A stretch of 64,000 nucleotides of DNA from Fibrobacter sp. (GCA_024398965.1 JAKSIF010000008.1:36704-100703), one strand, 5' to 3'; counted from the stretch's first letter, positions 27,582 through 37,010 are shown. Program-made: numbers and translations. Notes: a model not told the origin generated them from the sequence alone.

Positions 27582-28802
27582 TTAAATCTTTTCGCCGCAC
27601 TTTTTTCTGTGGTGGTATTCTGCTGTGGCGGTAAAGATCACGTCACTGCTGGAGTTGAGGGCAGTTTCCATGGAGTCTTGCACCACGCCCAGGATAAAGC
27701 CTACGGCAACCGCCTGCATAGAGATGTCGCCGCTAATGCCCAGGATGGAACAGGTCATGGGAATCAGGAACAGGGAACCGCCGGCAATACCGGAAGTTCC
27801 GCAGGCGCCGATAGCGCTCATGACGCAGAGGATGCAGGCTGTCAAGAAGTCCACGTGGATGCCCAGGGTGTTGGCCACAGCCAAGGTCATGACGGCGATG
27901 GTCACTGCCGCACCGCACATGTTGATGGTGCAGCCCAGCGGGATGGAGACAGAGTAAAAATCTTTTTCGAGACCCAGGCGTTCGCAGAGGGTCATGTTCA
28001 CCGGGACGTTTGCTGCGGAGCTGCGGGTGAAGAATGCGGTAACGCCGCTATCGCGAAGGCAGCGGAACACCAGGGGGTAGGGATTTTTGCGGAGTGTGAT
28101 GGCAACGATAAGCGGGTTGAGAACGAGGGCGACCACCAGCATGCAGCCTACCAGCAGGCCAAGCAACTTGCCGTAGTCAGCAAAAATGCCCATGCCGTTT
28201 TCTGCCACGGAGGAGAATACAAGGCCGAGAATGCCGAAAGGTGCCATCTGGATGATCCAGCGGATAACCTGGGAAATGGCTGCAGAGGCGTCGGTAATGA
28301 CGGTGACGCAATGGTCAACGGGAAGTTTCTTGAGGGCAAAGCCAAAGACGATGGACCAGAAGAGAATGCCGATGTAGTTGGCGCCAGCGAGAGCTGCTAT
28401 CGGGTTCTGAACGCAGTTCTTTACCAGGTTGGTAAGCACTTCGCCGATGCCACTAGGTGCGGCACCCTCGGCTGCCGTTGCGGTCAGTTTCATGGTGACA
28501 GGGAACAGTTCGCTGCCAGCAACAGCCAAGGCTGCTGCGCCGATGGAGCTGATGATGTAAAGTATGATCACCTTGCGGAAACGGCTGCCGATGCCTTCAC
28601 CAGCACCTGCAATGGAGCTTGCCACCAGGGCGAATACCAGGATGGGGGCGGCTCCCTTCAGGGCTCCTACAAACAGGGTGCCCAAAATTCCAATTCCGCT
28701 CAGTTGTGGAAAAAGAAGTCCCAAGACGGCGCCCAAAACGAGACCGATGATAATTCGAATAATGAGACTAAGCTCAATCCATTTCTTTACAAGAGTCTTC
28801 AT
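27582..28802 (-). CDS. sstT: Serine/threonine:sodium symporter
   Basis: A dicarboxylate/amino acid:cation symporter family protein (406 residues) of the SstT branch, taking up serine and threonine with Na+. The sequence has about eight hydrophobic helices, the first re-entrant-loop Ser-rich region (ALVASSIAGAGEGIGS), FFTRSSAANVPVNM and the second hairpin AIGACGTSGIAGGSLFLIP. ATG 28802 has AAGGA upstream. It is a single-gene unit, divergent from the gene at 28864. Confidence 0.93.
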   Translation of the reverse strand: MKTLVKKWIELSLIIRIIIGLVLGAVLGLLFPQLSGIGILGTLFVGALKGAAPILVFALVASSIAGAGEGIGSRFRKVIILYIISSIGAAALAVAGSELFPVTMKLTATAAEGAAPSGIGEVLTNLVKNCVQNPIAALAGANYIGILFWSIVFGFALKKLPVDHCVTVITDASAAISQVIRWIIQMAPFGILGLVFSSVAENGMGIFADYGKLLGLLVGCMLVVALVLNPLIVAITLRKNPYPLVFRCLRDSGVTAFFTRSSAANVPVNMTLCERLGLEKDFYSVSIPLGCTINMCGAAVTIAVMTLAVANTLGIHVDFLTACILCVMSAIGACGTSGIAGGSLFLIPMTCSILGISGDISMQAVAVGFILGVVQDSMETALNSSSDVIFTATAEYHHRKKCGEKI

Positions 28803-28851
28803 AGAAATATCCTTTTGCTTTTGGGGAGAAATATAGCAACACTCGATTTAC

Positions 28852-28859
28852 TAACTTTG
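28852..28859 (+). promoter_or_regulatory. TAACTTTG -10 box before the 28864 gene
   Basis: The TAACTT hexamer ends 6 nt before ATG 28864, and no ribosome site is present. It matches the TAnnTTTG pattern; no clear -35 is seen. Confidence 0.4.
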
Positions 28860-28863
28860 CCCT

Positions 28864-29994
28864 ATGCTTTTTGATGATGTTATCAATGATTCCTACGAGC
28901 CCCGGGAATATCCGGCCTTGTCTCAATTATCGGATGAATGGATTGGATCTCGCCCCTTTGAAGGCTTGAAAATCCTTGTTGCAACACCGATTTTTAGAAA
29001 CACTCTTGTTCAGTATCGTGCGCTGATTGCGGGTGGTGCCGAAATCTCCGTAGGTCGTGCCATTAGTGACGTCGGCGCGTCCATGCCCTGCGATGACGCT
29101 GTGGTGGCGATGCTGAAGGAATTCGGAATTCCTGTTATAAGCGATGTTGAAATCCGTGCCGGAGCCATTTCGGATGATTACTTTGATTTGATTTTGGATT
29201 GTGCAGGCCAATTCTCCTTTTGCCGACCCAAGGTTGGCTTTGTTGAATTGACTCGAAGTGGTGTTCAGTATTTTGAAAATTCATCCTATCCTGTCTATGT
29301 TGCAGATAGTGGCATTGTAAAGCGTATCGAGACCACCTTGGGAACCGGCGATGGTTATTTCCGCGCTTTGGAACAGCTAGGCTATGGGATGACTGGCTTT
29401 GAAGGGAAAAAGTTGGTTGTCTTCGGTAGTGGAAAGGTTGGCGCAGGAATAGCCCTTCATGGTGTTCGTCGCGATATGAACGTGACTACGGTAACGGATA
29501 CACGAAATCGTAATTCCGGAACGGACTTTAGCGGAGTCCTTGTAAACAACGGTGTTGGCATCGTAGACTTTATGGATGATGGAGCAGTATCCGGAGCTAT
29601 CCATGGGGCGGATTTCCTGGTGACCGCTACAGGAATCAAAAGCGCCCTGTCGTTGTCTGCCATAAACACCCTCTTTGCAAATCCTCAGATTGTCGTAGCC
29701 AATATGGGCGTCGAAGATGAACTTGGCGAAATGGTTCCTGCCTCAAGAGTTCTGAACAATAAGATTCCTTTGAATTTTATCCTGGAAGAACCTACTCATC
29801 TGAAATACATCGATGCAAGTCTTGCCCTGCACGCCGCTCTTGCAGAACGCCTCCTAAAGGAAACGGAGAAGAATGGTTCAAAATTCCCCTTTACGGGAGT
29901 TCAGAATCCTCCGTCAGACTTGGAACAGCGTCTTCTTGTGACCACAATCCAGCTCGGTATGATTGGCCCGGAAGTTTACGACATGATGCGATAG
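28864..29994 (+). CDS. S-adenosylhomocysteine hydrolase-like NAD-binding protein
   Basis: A 376-residue protein with a central Rossmann segment FEGKKLVVFGSGKVGAGIAL and DFLVTATGIKSALS, similar to the NAD domain of adenosylhomocysteinase and related 2-hydroxyacid dehydrogenases. FEGLKILVATPIFRNT and DDAVVAMLKEFGIPV near the start recall the SAH hydrolase catalytic domain. It is shorter than true SAH hydrolases (about 430-470), and their conserved C-terminal Lys/Tyr tail is not evident, so the substrate is uncertain. No signal peptide. It stands alone and may be translated from a leaderless mRNA. Confidence 0.65.
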   Translation: MLFDDVINDSYEPREYPALSQLSDEWIGSRPFEGLKILVATPIFRNTLVQYRALIAGGAEISVGRAISDVGASMPCDDAVVAMLKEFGIPVISDVEIRAGAISDDYFDLILDCAGQFSFCRPKVGFVELTRSGVQYFENSSYPVYVADSGIVKRIETTLGTGDGYFRALEQLGYGMTGFEGKKLVVFGSGKVGAGIALHGVRRDMNVTTVTDTRNRNSGTDFSGVLVNNGVGIVDFMDDGAVSGAIHGADFLVTATGIKSALSLSAINTLFANPQIVVANMGVEDELGEMVPASRVLNNKIPLNFILEEPTHLKYIDASLALHAALAERLLKETEKNGSKFPFTGVQNPPSDLEQRLLVTTIQLGMIGPEVYDMMR

Positions 29995-30051
29995 GCGGAT
30001 ACAAAAAAGGTTTTTTGATATATATTAGATTGCAAAAATTGGAGTATGAAA

Positions 30052-30648
30052 ATGTTTGGAAAATGCAAGTTTGTAAATCGAGCCTTGGTTGGGGTAGCCT
30101 TGGTTTTTGCAATGGCAGGCGTTTCTTCTGCTGAGGATCTGATTGCGCAGGCTTCCAATGGCGCAACTGTGATCCTTCACGATAATGGTCGCTGGGAATA
30201 TTACCAGAACAATTCAAAGATTCGCGATGTTCGTCCCACAGCAATTCCCGAAGATGCAAAGTTTGAGATTACCATAGACTACGAAAGCGTAGACAAGTTG
30301 AAGAAGGATGTCCGCATGGCTATGGAGGCAGACTTTGCCACCGAAGAAGAAATCAAGGACAGTCTTCGCAAGGTTCCCAAGGGTGGCATTGTATATTTCC
30401 AGGTTCCCACGAAGCAGATCAAGCCTGGCATGCATCGCGACCTGACCTATTCTATCTACGATACTGGGAAAAATCCGATTTTCACCAAGACTGTTAGCGA
30501 TACCGAGGCCACTCCCAGCGAATCTCATGGCGTGTCCAATTTGCTGGTGGTTCCCCTCTATGCGCGCCCCAAGGCCAAGGTTCTCAAGGCCAAGGTGGTT
30601 AGCGAAGTTGGCCGCTCCACTCTTGAATTTGAAATTCCTATCAAGTAG
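30052..30648 (+). CDS. Secreted protein, DUF3157-like
   Basis: About 198 residues. GGAG at 30041-30044 sits 7 nt before ATG 30052, so this start is preferred to ATG 30046. A signal peptide ends VSSA-ED. The mature protein opens with NGATVILHDNGRWEYYQ, the short motif of the DUF3157-like group, then a beta domain with VYFQVPTKQIKPGMHRDLTY and a C-terminal strand STLEFEIPIK. Probably periplasmic. Function unknown. It ends 5 bp before the exonuclease gene and is likely cotranscribed with it. Confidence 0.72.
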   Translation: MFGKCKFVNRALVGVALVFAMAGVSSAEDLIAQASNGATVILHDNGRWEYYQNNSKIRDVRPTAIPEDAKFEITIDYESVDKLKKDVRMAMEADFATEEEIKDSLRKVPKGGIVYFQVPTKQIKPGMHRDLTYSIYDTGKNPIFTKTVSDTEATPSESHGVSNLLVVPLYARPKAKVLKAKVVSEVGRSTLEFEIPIK

Positions 30649-30653
30649 TTCAA

Positions 30654-31214
30654 ATGAAGTTTGCCGTAGTAGACCTGGAAACCACAGGTGGAACGCCGGA
30701 GAATGGTCGCGTTACTGAAGTAGGGATTGTCTTGCTGGATGACCAGGAAGTTGTCAAGACCTACCAGGTTTTGCTGGATCCGGGAATGCCTATCCAGCCC
30801 TTTGTCCAGAAGCTGACTGGCATTACCGACGAAATGGTCCAGGGGCAGCCGCAGTTTGGTGCGGTGGCAGAAGAAATCGCCGAACTGATAAAGGACCGAA
30901 TTTTCGTAGCCCATAATGTGCAATTTGATTCTCGCTTCATGCGGGCGGAACTTCGTCGTTCCTGCATTAAGGCGGACCCACCGCGTCTTTGCACGGTCAA
31001 GCTTTCTCGAAAGTTCTTTCCGGGTCTTCCCAGTTACAGCTTGCACAACCTTATAACGTCGCTGGAACTGCCTGATTTTAACCACCATCGTGCCTTGGCC
31101 GATGCCATGGCTGCTGCAGAAATTTTAAAACTTTGTCTGCAAAAAGCTGGCCCCGATAAGATAAAGAAGGAAGTAAAGAACATTACCAAGGCGGAAGCCG
31201 AAGTGATGTTCTAG
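30654..31214 (+). CDS. DnaQ-family 3'-5' exonuclease
   Basis: A 186-residue DEDDh exonuclease. Exo I is FAVVDLETTGGTPENGRVTE (Asp, Glu), Exo II is FVAHNVQFDSRFM (Asp) and Exo III is HHRALADAMAAAEIL (His, Asp). Such proteins proofread as the DNA polymerase III epsilon subunit or act as stand-alone nucleases. No polymerase-binding clamp motif was seen, so the partner is open. It starts 5 bp after the previous gene without its own ribosome site, suggesting translational coupling, and converges on the GH3 gene. Confidence 0.9.
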   Translation: MKFAVVDLETTGGTPENGRVTEVGIVLLDDQEVVKTYQVLLDPGMPIQPFVQKLTGITDEMVQGQPQFGAVAEEIAELIKDRIFVAHNVQFDSRFMRAELRRSCIKADPPRLCTVKLSRKFFPGLPSYSLHNLITSLELPDFNHHRALADAMAAAEILKLCLQKAGPDKIKKEVKNITKAEAEVMF

Positions 31215-31220
31215 CCTGCG

Positions 31221-32543
31221 CTAATCTGTGCAGGTTTCCTCCATGGCCTTTTGGGGATTTAGTATTCCCGCCCTGTACTTCAACTTCAGAATTCTTGCGG
31301 CGGATTCTTCGATGCGCTTCTTGTAATTGGCTCCCTGCTTGGAAAGCTTTACAAGTATCCTGACCATTTCTACGCCTTTCTGAGGGTAGGTGATCATAAA
31401 CATGTCGTTACCTGCGGTAAGAGCCGTGGTTACCAGCTTGTTAAAGTCCTTTGCAGGATAGTTCTTTCCCTTGACACGTTCTGTTCCGCTAACCCAGGCG
31501 CGAAGGCTAACTCCCCATAGGTCGTCGGTAAGAATGATTGTCTCCGGAGACATGTCTCGAGCCATTTGCACAATCTTGGGCTCGAATACGGCAGGTTTGT
31601 TAGAAATGCGGATGAACCTGACACTGCTCATCATGGTAATGGGAATGTCGTCGGATAAGGCCTTGAATAACTCGATATTCTTTTGGATTCTGGAAACAGG
31701 TGTGGCGCTGACGGCGATTTGCAAGTCGCTGTTGGTCCAGGAGTCATAACCGGGGAAGTGTTTGGAAGCACAAATGATTCCGTTGCTTTTCATGCCCGAG
31801 ACGAAGGACCGTACTTTGTTTGCGTTGGTGGTGTCGTTTCCCCAGGAACGGTTGGATTCTTCCATAAAGGAATTCTTGTTTCGACTATCCTTGGACGGGT
31901 CAAGAACCGGGGCGAGATTGACGTTGACGCCGTAATGTCTTAGGTCAAAACTGATACCTTTTGCGAGGTCCTCGATATCCTCGTTTTTCATGGTCCGCAT
32001 GACCTTGGCGCTAGGCGTCTTGTTCCACTTGGGGCTGATTGCCGAGGCTCTGTTTACGATGCCGCCTTCCTGGTCGATGGCGACAAGGGGCGGGATTCTC
32101 ATGGCGCTGTTGACTTGCTCAATGTTTTCCGAAAAACGGACCAGGTTTTGCAAGTGGGATTTCATGACCAGGTAACCGCCAAATTCATTGTTAATCATGA
32201 AATCTGCGGGAGTCATGTAGACCATGACCATCTGGGCGGCCTTCTGCTTAATGCTCATGGATTTCCAGAGTGGCATCAGCTCGTCAGGAAGCCCGTAGGG
32301 ATTCTTGCTGTTTGGCGTAAAGGAAATGGTCTTTTCGGAAAGGCTTTTTTGATGGACTTGTTTTTGCTCCGGGTCTGTCTGCGATTTGGAAGTGTCCGGG
32401 ACAACCTTAAGAACCGCGCTATCTAGAGAAGATGGCTCCTGATCTCGAAAGACAAGAGGCGTGCTTGACACGGTGGCGCCTGCTTGAGAAAACAATGCCA
32501 CAAGAATCAAGAATGCACTGACCGCAATAAACCGGGATGTCAT
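31221..32543 (-). CDS. Secreted glycoside hydrolase family 3 (NagZ-like) protein
   Basis: A 440-residue protein with a signal peptide ending near QAGA and a GH3 N-terminal barrel, as in beta-N-acetylhexosaminidases. Seen are VAIDQEGGIVNRA (substrate Asp/Glu strand), GVNVNLAPVLDPS, ASKHFPGYDSW and the nucleophile strand ILTDDLWGV. In NagZ the KHFPG loop continues to an Asp-Ser-His that supplies the acid/base; here it reads YDSWTNSDLQ, without the His. Activity is therefore uncertain. It is the last gene of an operon after the glycosyltransferase and topoisomerase, 6 bp behind the latter. It could act on peptidoglycan or cell-wall sugars. Confidence 0.85.
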   Translation of the reverse strand: MTSRFIAVSAFLILVALFSQAGATVSSTPLVFRDQEPSSLDSAVLKVVPDTSKSQTDPEQKQVHQKSLSEKTISFTPNSKNPYGLPDELMPLWKSMSIKQKAAQMVMVYMTPADFMINNEFGGYLVMKSHLQNLVRFSENIEQVNSAMRIPPLVAIDQEGGIVNRASAISPKWNKTPSAKVMRTMKNEDIEDLAKGISFDLRHYGVNVNLAPVLDPSKDSRNKNSFMEESNRSWGNDTTNANKVRSFVSGMKSNGIICASKHFPGYDSWTNSDLQIAVSATPVSRIQKNIELFKALSDDIPITMMSSVRFIRISNKPAVFEPKIVQMARDMSPETIILTDDLWGVSLRAWVSGTERVKGKNYPAKDFNKLVTTALTAGNDMFMITYPQKGVEMVRILVKLSKQGANYKKRIEESAARILKLKYRAGILNPQKAMEETCTD

Positions 32544-32549
32544 AAAGGG

Positions 32550-35120
32550 CTACGGAACGAAATCTTCGCCGCCGTTCTTGGCTGCAGGTTTCTTGCTTCC
32601 CCAACGACGGGGCTTGAACTCGCGGGGCGGGAAGTCGAACTTCAGCTTGCCCAACTTGTCTACGTACAGGAACGCATCGAAGGTGCGGTGCGTTTTGTTG
32701 CTGCGGAAACCCTTCAGCAACGCGGTCTTTACGCCCACGCCGGAAAGCATCTTCTGGATTTCCTCCAGAGGAATTTCCTTTCCCAGCAGGATCTTTGGAA
32801 GCTGGATACCGCTGGGTTCCTTCTTCAGGTAGGAATCGCTGACGTAGCCGGTCAGGGTCTCGAATACAGGCGCTCCGTCCAGGGGCGAAACGCCCACTTG
32901 TGCGCCCAATTCAACCTCGGCGCCTTCGCGGTTGTCGTCAAAGACAAATTCAATCTTGTTCTGGTCGTTGATGATGACCACGGCGGAGAATTCGGCGCCC
33001 TTCTTGCTTCTAAAGCCGGCAAGGGGGCCAATCTTACGGTTGGTCAGGAGTTCCACGATTTCGGCTTCGGAAAGGCGCTTGCCGCCAATCATCTTGCGGA
33101 TGACAATGCCGTCTTCGGTGGTGTAGCGGCTTACGGTCTCAAAAACCTTCTTGCCGTTGACCGGGCTGAAGCTTGCCTCGCCGGTAGTACTTTCTTCCTT
33201 GAAACCCTTGATGTTTGTCACCATGGTCTTGGTCATTTCCACGATGCCGTTCATGAAGCTTTCGCGGGTTTCCTTGCCCTTTTCGATCTGCTCCATCTTG
33301 TATTCCCACTCGCCGGTCAGTTCCGGGCTGGTGAGGGCTTCGATGTCCATGGCCTTCAGGACCTTGATCAAGTCGAATGCCTTGGCGGTGGGAATCATGT
33401 CCTTGCCGTCGCGGACAACGTACTTGTCGGTAACCAGCTTTTCAATGATGGCTGCTCGGGTAGCCGGAGTTCCAAGGCCCCGTTCCTTCATGGCGTCGCG
33501 GAGTTCTTCATCTTCCACCAGCTTGCCGGCACTTTCCATCATAGAGAGAAGGGTGCTTTCTGTATAGTGTGCAGGGGGCTTGGTAAAGTCTTCCTTGGCG
33601 TCGATTTCCACAGTCTTGGCAGAGTTGCCCTTCAGCTGCGGGATGTTGGACTCGTCGTCGGCATCCTTGCCATAGACTACCTTGAAGCCGGGTTCCACCA
33701 GGATCTTGCCTTCGGTAAGGAAGGTCTCGTCTTCAACAGTGGTAACGCGGGTGGTGTTCAGGTACTTTGCAGGGGGGTAGAACACAGCGATAAAGCGCTG
33801 GCAGATCATGGTGAAGATCTTCTGTTCCGCCTCGGTCAAATCCGTGGGCATGACGCCGGTGGGGATAATGGCAAAGTGGTCGGAAATCTTGGAATTGTCG
33901 AAGACCTTGGGTGTCTTTACAACCCAGTTGTTGTTCAGTGCGTTCTGGGCGTAGCCGGCCAAGGGGCCTTCGATCTTGCTCAGGGTGGTCTTTACCGGGC
34001 CTACGTAGTCTTCGGGCAGGCACTTGCTGTCGGTACGGGGGTAGGTGGTTGCCTTGTGGCGTTCGTAAAGAGCCTGTGCAATGGAAAGGGTGGTCTTGGC
34101 GCTAAAGCCGAAACGGTTGTTGGCTTCGCGCTGGAGGGTGGTCAGGTCGTAAAGCGGCCCGCACTTCTGGAAGCTTGGGGCGGTGGTTTCTTCGATAGAA
34201 CCCGTCTTGCCCTTGCACTTGGCAAGAATTTCCTGTACCTTCTTTTCGTCAAAAATCTGCTTTTGCTTGTTGTCACCGATGGTGGTGAACCACTTGCCTT
34301 GATAGTTGCTGCCATCGTTGCTGAAGTCGGCCTCGATGGTCCAGAACTTCTTGGGCACGAACTGGTGGCGTTCTTCTTCGCGGTTAACAATGATGGCGAG
34401 GGTCGGGGTCTGCACACGGCCGCAGGGGGTAATCTGGAAACCGCCCATGGAACTGTTGTAGGCGGTCAGCCCGCGGCTGCCGTTCATGCCAATAAGCCAG
34501 TCGGCTTCGCTTCGGCAAAGGGCTGCAGCCTTCAGGTTTTCCATGTCGGCGCCGTCGCGCATGTTGTCGAAAGCATCCTGGATGGCCGCAGGGGTCATGC
34601 TCTGCATCCACAGGCGCTTGATGGTCTTGCCCGTGAACTTGCCCTTCAGCACGTAGTCCAGGATGTAGAAGAAAATCAGTTCACCTTCGCGGCCAGCATC
34701 GCATGCGTTCACGATGGTGGTTACGTCCTTGCGCTTGATCAGCTTGCTCAAGATGGAAAGCTGGGCCTTGGTGGTGGGGGTGGCAACCAGGGGGAACTTC
34801 TCCGGCAGCATGGGGAGGGTGCTCATTTCCCACTTCTTGTAGCGTTCGTCGATTTCCTTGGGGTCGGCGATTTCCACCAGGTGACCGATGGCGTGGCTTA
34901 CGATGGTCTCGTCACTTTCGTAGACGCCGTTGCCTTTGGTAAAGGACTTCTGGCCAAGGACCTTTACCAGGTCCAGTGCCACGCTGGGCTTTTCTGCGAT
35001 AATGAGGGTCTTGCCTTCTACAGCGGGCTTGGCCTTTGCAGCGGTCTTTGCGCTCTTGGTCGTCTTAGCCTTTGCTGTGGTGGTTTTGGACTTTGTAGTC
35101 GTTGCCTTTGCAGTTGCCAT
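32550..35120 (-). CDS. topB: Type IA DNA topoisomerase III
   Basis: Relaxes or decatenates DNA by single-strand passage. The 856 residues start with a Lys/Thr/Ala-rich tail of about 33 residues (SKTTTAKAKTTKSAK), then the TOPRIM motif LIIAEKPSVALDL and DAGREGELIF, HAIGHLVEIADP, and the active-site Tyr in ATTYPRTDSKCLPEDY. Two C-terminal topoisomerase repeats follow (each with FETLTGYVSD- or FETVSRYTTE-type starts), plus a basic end. The ribosome site GGAAG lies in the last codons of the upstream glycosyltransferase gene, 3 bp away. Longer than E. coli TopB because of the tail and the repeats. Confidence 0.92.
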   Translation of the reverse strand: MATAKATTTKSKTTTAKAKTTKSAKTAAKAKPAVEGKTLIIAEKPSVALDLVKVLGQKSFTKGNGVYESDETIVSHAIGHLVEIADPKEIDERYKKWEMSTLPMLPEKFPLVATPTTKAQLSILSKLIKRKDVTTIVNACDAGREGELIFFYILDYVLKGKFTGKTIKRLWMQSMTPAAIQDAFDNMRDGADMENLKAAALCRSEADWLIGMNGSRGLTAYNSSMGGFQITPCGRVQTPTLAIIVNREEERHQFVPKKFWTIEADFSNDGSNYQGKWFTTIGDNKQKQIFDEKKVQEILAKCKGKTGSIEETTAPSFQKCGPLYDLTTLQREANNRFGFSAKTTLSIAQALYERHKATTYPRTDSKCLPEDYVGPVKTTLSKIEGPLAGYAQNALNNNWVVKTPKVFDNSKISDHFAIIPTGVMPTDLTEAEQKIFTMICQRFIAVFYPPAKYLNTTRVTTVEDETFLTEGKILVEPGFKVVYGKDADDESNIPQLKGNSAKTVEIDAKEDFTKPPAHYTESTLLSMMESAGKLVEDEELRDAMKERGLGTPATRAAIIEKLVTDKYVVRDGKDMIPTAKAFDLIKVLKAMDIEALTSPELTGEWEYKMEQIEKGKETRESFMNGIVEMTKTMVTNIKGFKEESTTGEASFSPVNGKKVFETVSRYTTEDGIVIRKMIGGKRLSEAEIVELLTNRKIGPLAGFRSKKGAEFSAVVIINDQNKIEFVFDDNREGAEVELGAQVGVSPLDGAPVFETLTGYVSDSYLKKEPSGIQLPKILLGKEIPLEEIQKMLSGVGVKTALLKGFRSNKTHRTFDAFLYVDKLGKLKFDFPPREFKPRRWGSKKPAAKNGGEDFVP

Positions 35121-35123
35121 ATC

Positions 35124-36260
35124 TTACTTCCATTTGAAGCGGCCGAACAGGCCGAACAGCACGGCCAGTACGGTAAAGGGGGCGTGGATGAACTCTACCG
35201 GGATGCACCACTTGATCAGGTGCTCCTGCTTGAATACCCGTAGCCCTCGGAGGATTAAAACCAGGTCGCCAACGCACTTGACGACGAATGTGGCCGCCAT
35301 GGCCACGAAAACGTTGAAACTGAAGGGGGAAAGGATTGCCGCCACGCACTGCATGGTGAGGAACAGGAACACCATGCTCAATACAAATACGATCTTTGGT
35401 GTGTAGTAGATGGTCTTGGAGGCCCAGCGTTTGCGCTGCTCCCAGAGTTCCTTCAGGGTTTCCTTGCCGTTTGTTGTTACAAAGGTGCTTTCCGAAATAC
35501 AGTACCGCATGGCCCAGGGGCGGTCGGCAGCCAGTTTCTGCATCAGCAGGTCGTCGTCGCCGCTCTGGATCTTGATCACGTTCTCGAAGCCCTTGACGCT
35601 CTTGAAGAAACTCTTGCGGTAGGCCAGGTTGTTCCCGGTGCTGGTCAGGGGAAGGTGCATGGCCAGTCCTGCGGTTCCTGCCACTCTATATATAAGAGTC
35701 TCTACGGCCTGCATGCAGATAAGAATGCTGGACTTTCCCGGGGTGGTGGGAATGTAGGAGTGGCCGGCTACAAGTTCAATGCCCGGTTCGAATTCCGCCA
35801 CGATGCCGGTAACCCAGGTGGGCTTCACGATGCAGTCCGCGTCCGTGAGGCAGAGGATTTCTCCTTCGCAGGCCTCGATCATTAAACTTAGGGCATGCTT
35901 CTTGGGGCTGACTCCCTCCGGAATATCCTTGATGGAGAGAACGTGGAACTTTTCCGGGTACTTTGCCTCGTATTCGGCTAAAATCTTCGGGGTGTCGTCG
36001 GTGCTTCTGTCATCGGCCACCCAGACTTCCCAAAATCCGCGGTAATCCTGTGCCATGACAGAATCCAGCGTGGCCCTGATGCCCTCCGCCTCGTTTCGGG
36101 CGGCAATCAGCACGCTTACCTTCGGGGCCGGCTCCACATCGGAATTGCCCTCACGGACAATCCCCAGGGCACGGAAGAACCGCACCTCCAGGATAGCGTA
36201 GAAGAGGCAGAAGGCAACCAAAAGCCCAATAACGATGTATGTGACAACAGAAAAAATCAT
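35124..36260 (-). CDS. Membrane glycosyltransferase family 2
   Basis: A 378-residue processive-type GT2 enzyme. One N-terminal membrane helix (YIVIGLLVAFCLFYAILEV) is followed by the GT-A domain: SVLIAARNEAEGIRATLDSV, VADDRSTDDT, LTDADCIVKP (DxD), QSGDDDLLMQKL and the Q-x-x-R-W motif in LWEQRKRWASK. Three or more C-terminal membrane helices follow. It probably adds sugars to a lipid or polysaccharide at the inner membrane. A TACATTTTG box is found upstream, 10 nt before the ATG and without a ribosome site. It is first gene of the operon with topB and the GH3 gene. Confidence 0.9.
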   Translation of the reverse strand: MIFSVVTYIVIGLLVAFCLFYAILEVRFFRALGIVREGNSDVEPAPKVSVLIAARNEAEGIRATLDSVMAQDYRGFWEVWVADDRSTDDTPKILAEYEAKYPEKFHVLSIKDIPEGVSPKKHALSLMIEACEGEILCLTDADCIVKPTWVTGIVAEFEPGIELVAGHSYIPTTPGKSSILICMQAVETLIYRVAGTAGLAMHLPLTSTGNNLAYRKSFFKSVKGFENVIKIQSGDDDLLMQKLAADRPWAMRYCISESTFVTTNGKETLKELWEQRKRWASKTIYYTPKIVFVLSMVFLFLTMQCVAAILSPFSFNVFVAMAATFVVKCVGDLVLILRGLRVFKQEHLIKWCIPVEFIHAPFTVLAVLFGLFGRFKWK

Positions 36261-36426
36261 TGGATTCGCGCAAAATGTAGTTCAAGAAAAACGTCCTTTG
36301 AGTGATGATTACATGAAAATGCCGTGGCAAAGGCTTTTTCCCTGAATCTCTATCTTATATTTTTCTTACAAACGTGCTGAAAATGTAAAAGGATTTGAAT
36401 AGTGTTCTTTTGAAAAAGCCTTTTTA

Positions 36427-36457
36427 TTGACTCAAAATCACCGATTTACTACATTTG
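36427..36457 (+). promoter_or_regulatory. Promoter TTGACT-17-TACATTTG
   Basis: The -35 is TTGACT (36427-36432) and the -10 is TACATT (36450-36455), extended to TACATTTG, with a 17-bp spacer. The -10 ends 10 nt before GTG 36466, leaving a leader of only a few bases. Confidence 0.7.
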
Positions 36458-36465
36458 CACCCACT

Positions 36466-36993
36466 GTGAGAATCGATATTGCACAAACACTGACTGAACC
36501 CGAAGACCGCCAGGTGGTCTGGTCCCATGCCGACGCCCCTGAACTCTTCGACGAACTGCACCTAAAGGGCGATCTGGTAGCTCAGGTGCTGGTTAGCCCC
36601 GAAGGCGACAACAAGTGGCTTGTGACAGGTACGATCTCTGGCGTGCAAACGCTGACCTGTTCCCGTACTCTGGACCCGTTTGACCGACCCTTCTCCACTG
36701 AAATCGTGGTCGAAGTTGAACGAATCCAGGTGTCAAAGCAGGAACTTGATGATGAAGACGTAGACGTCTATGCCTACAAGATTCCTCTGGGACAGTACTT
36801 CGTGGACGTATCCGAGTGTGTTCGTGAGCTTATTTTGCTTCAGGAACCACAAGCACCCGTGAAAAATCCTGACGAAGATTTTATCTTTGTAACAAACAAT
36901 CAAGCTGGCGATGAAGCCGATGGCGAAAAGCCAATGGATCCTCGCTGGGACAAACTCAAGGCCCTTAAAGACAAAATGTCCAAGGGTAACTAG
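36466..36993 (+). CDS. DUF177/YceD-family protein
   Basis: A 175-residue YceD-like protein, which in many bacteria is encoded directly before rpmF and is linked to 23S rRNA or L32 handling. Seen are GTISGVQTLTCSRTLDPFDRPF and DVSECVRELILLQEP, the usual conserved Cys regions, then DPRWDKLKALKDKMSK at the C-terminus. GTG 36466 is chosen because a TTG at 36427 would lie inside the promoter -35. The mRNA would then be almost leaderless. rpmF follows at 17 bp. Confidence 0.85.
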   Translation: MRIDIAQTLTEPEDRQVVWSHADAPELFDELHLKGDLVAQVLVSPEGDNKWLVTGTISGVQTLTCSRTLDPFDRPFSTEIVVEVERIQVSKQELDDEDVDVYAYKIPLGQYFVDVSECVRELILLQEPQAPVKNPDEDFIFVTNNQAGDEADGEKPMDPRWDKLKALKDKMSKGN

Positions 36994-37010
36994 ACTAACA
37001 GGAGTTAAAA

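Noticed and set aside
32484..35243. 919-residue open frame on the plus strand
   Set aside because: It is the antisense of topB, which has all catalytic motifs. The long frame follows from the GC-rich third positions of the real gene.
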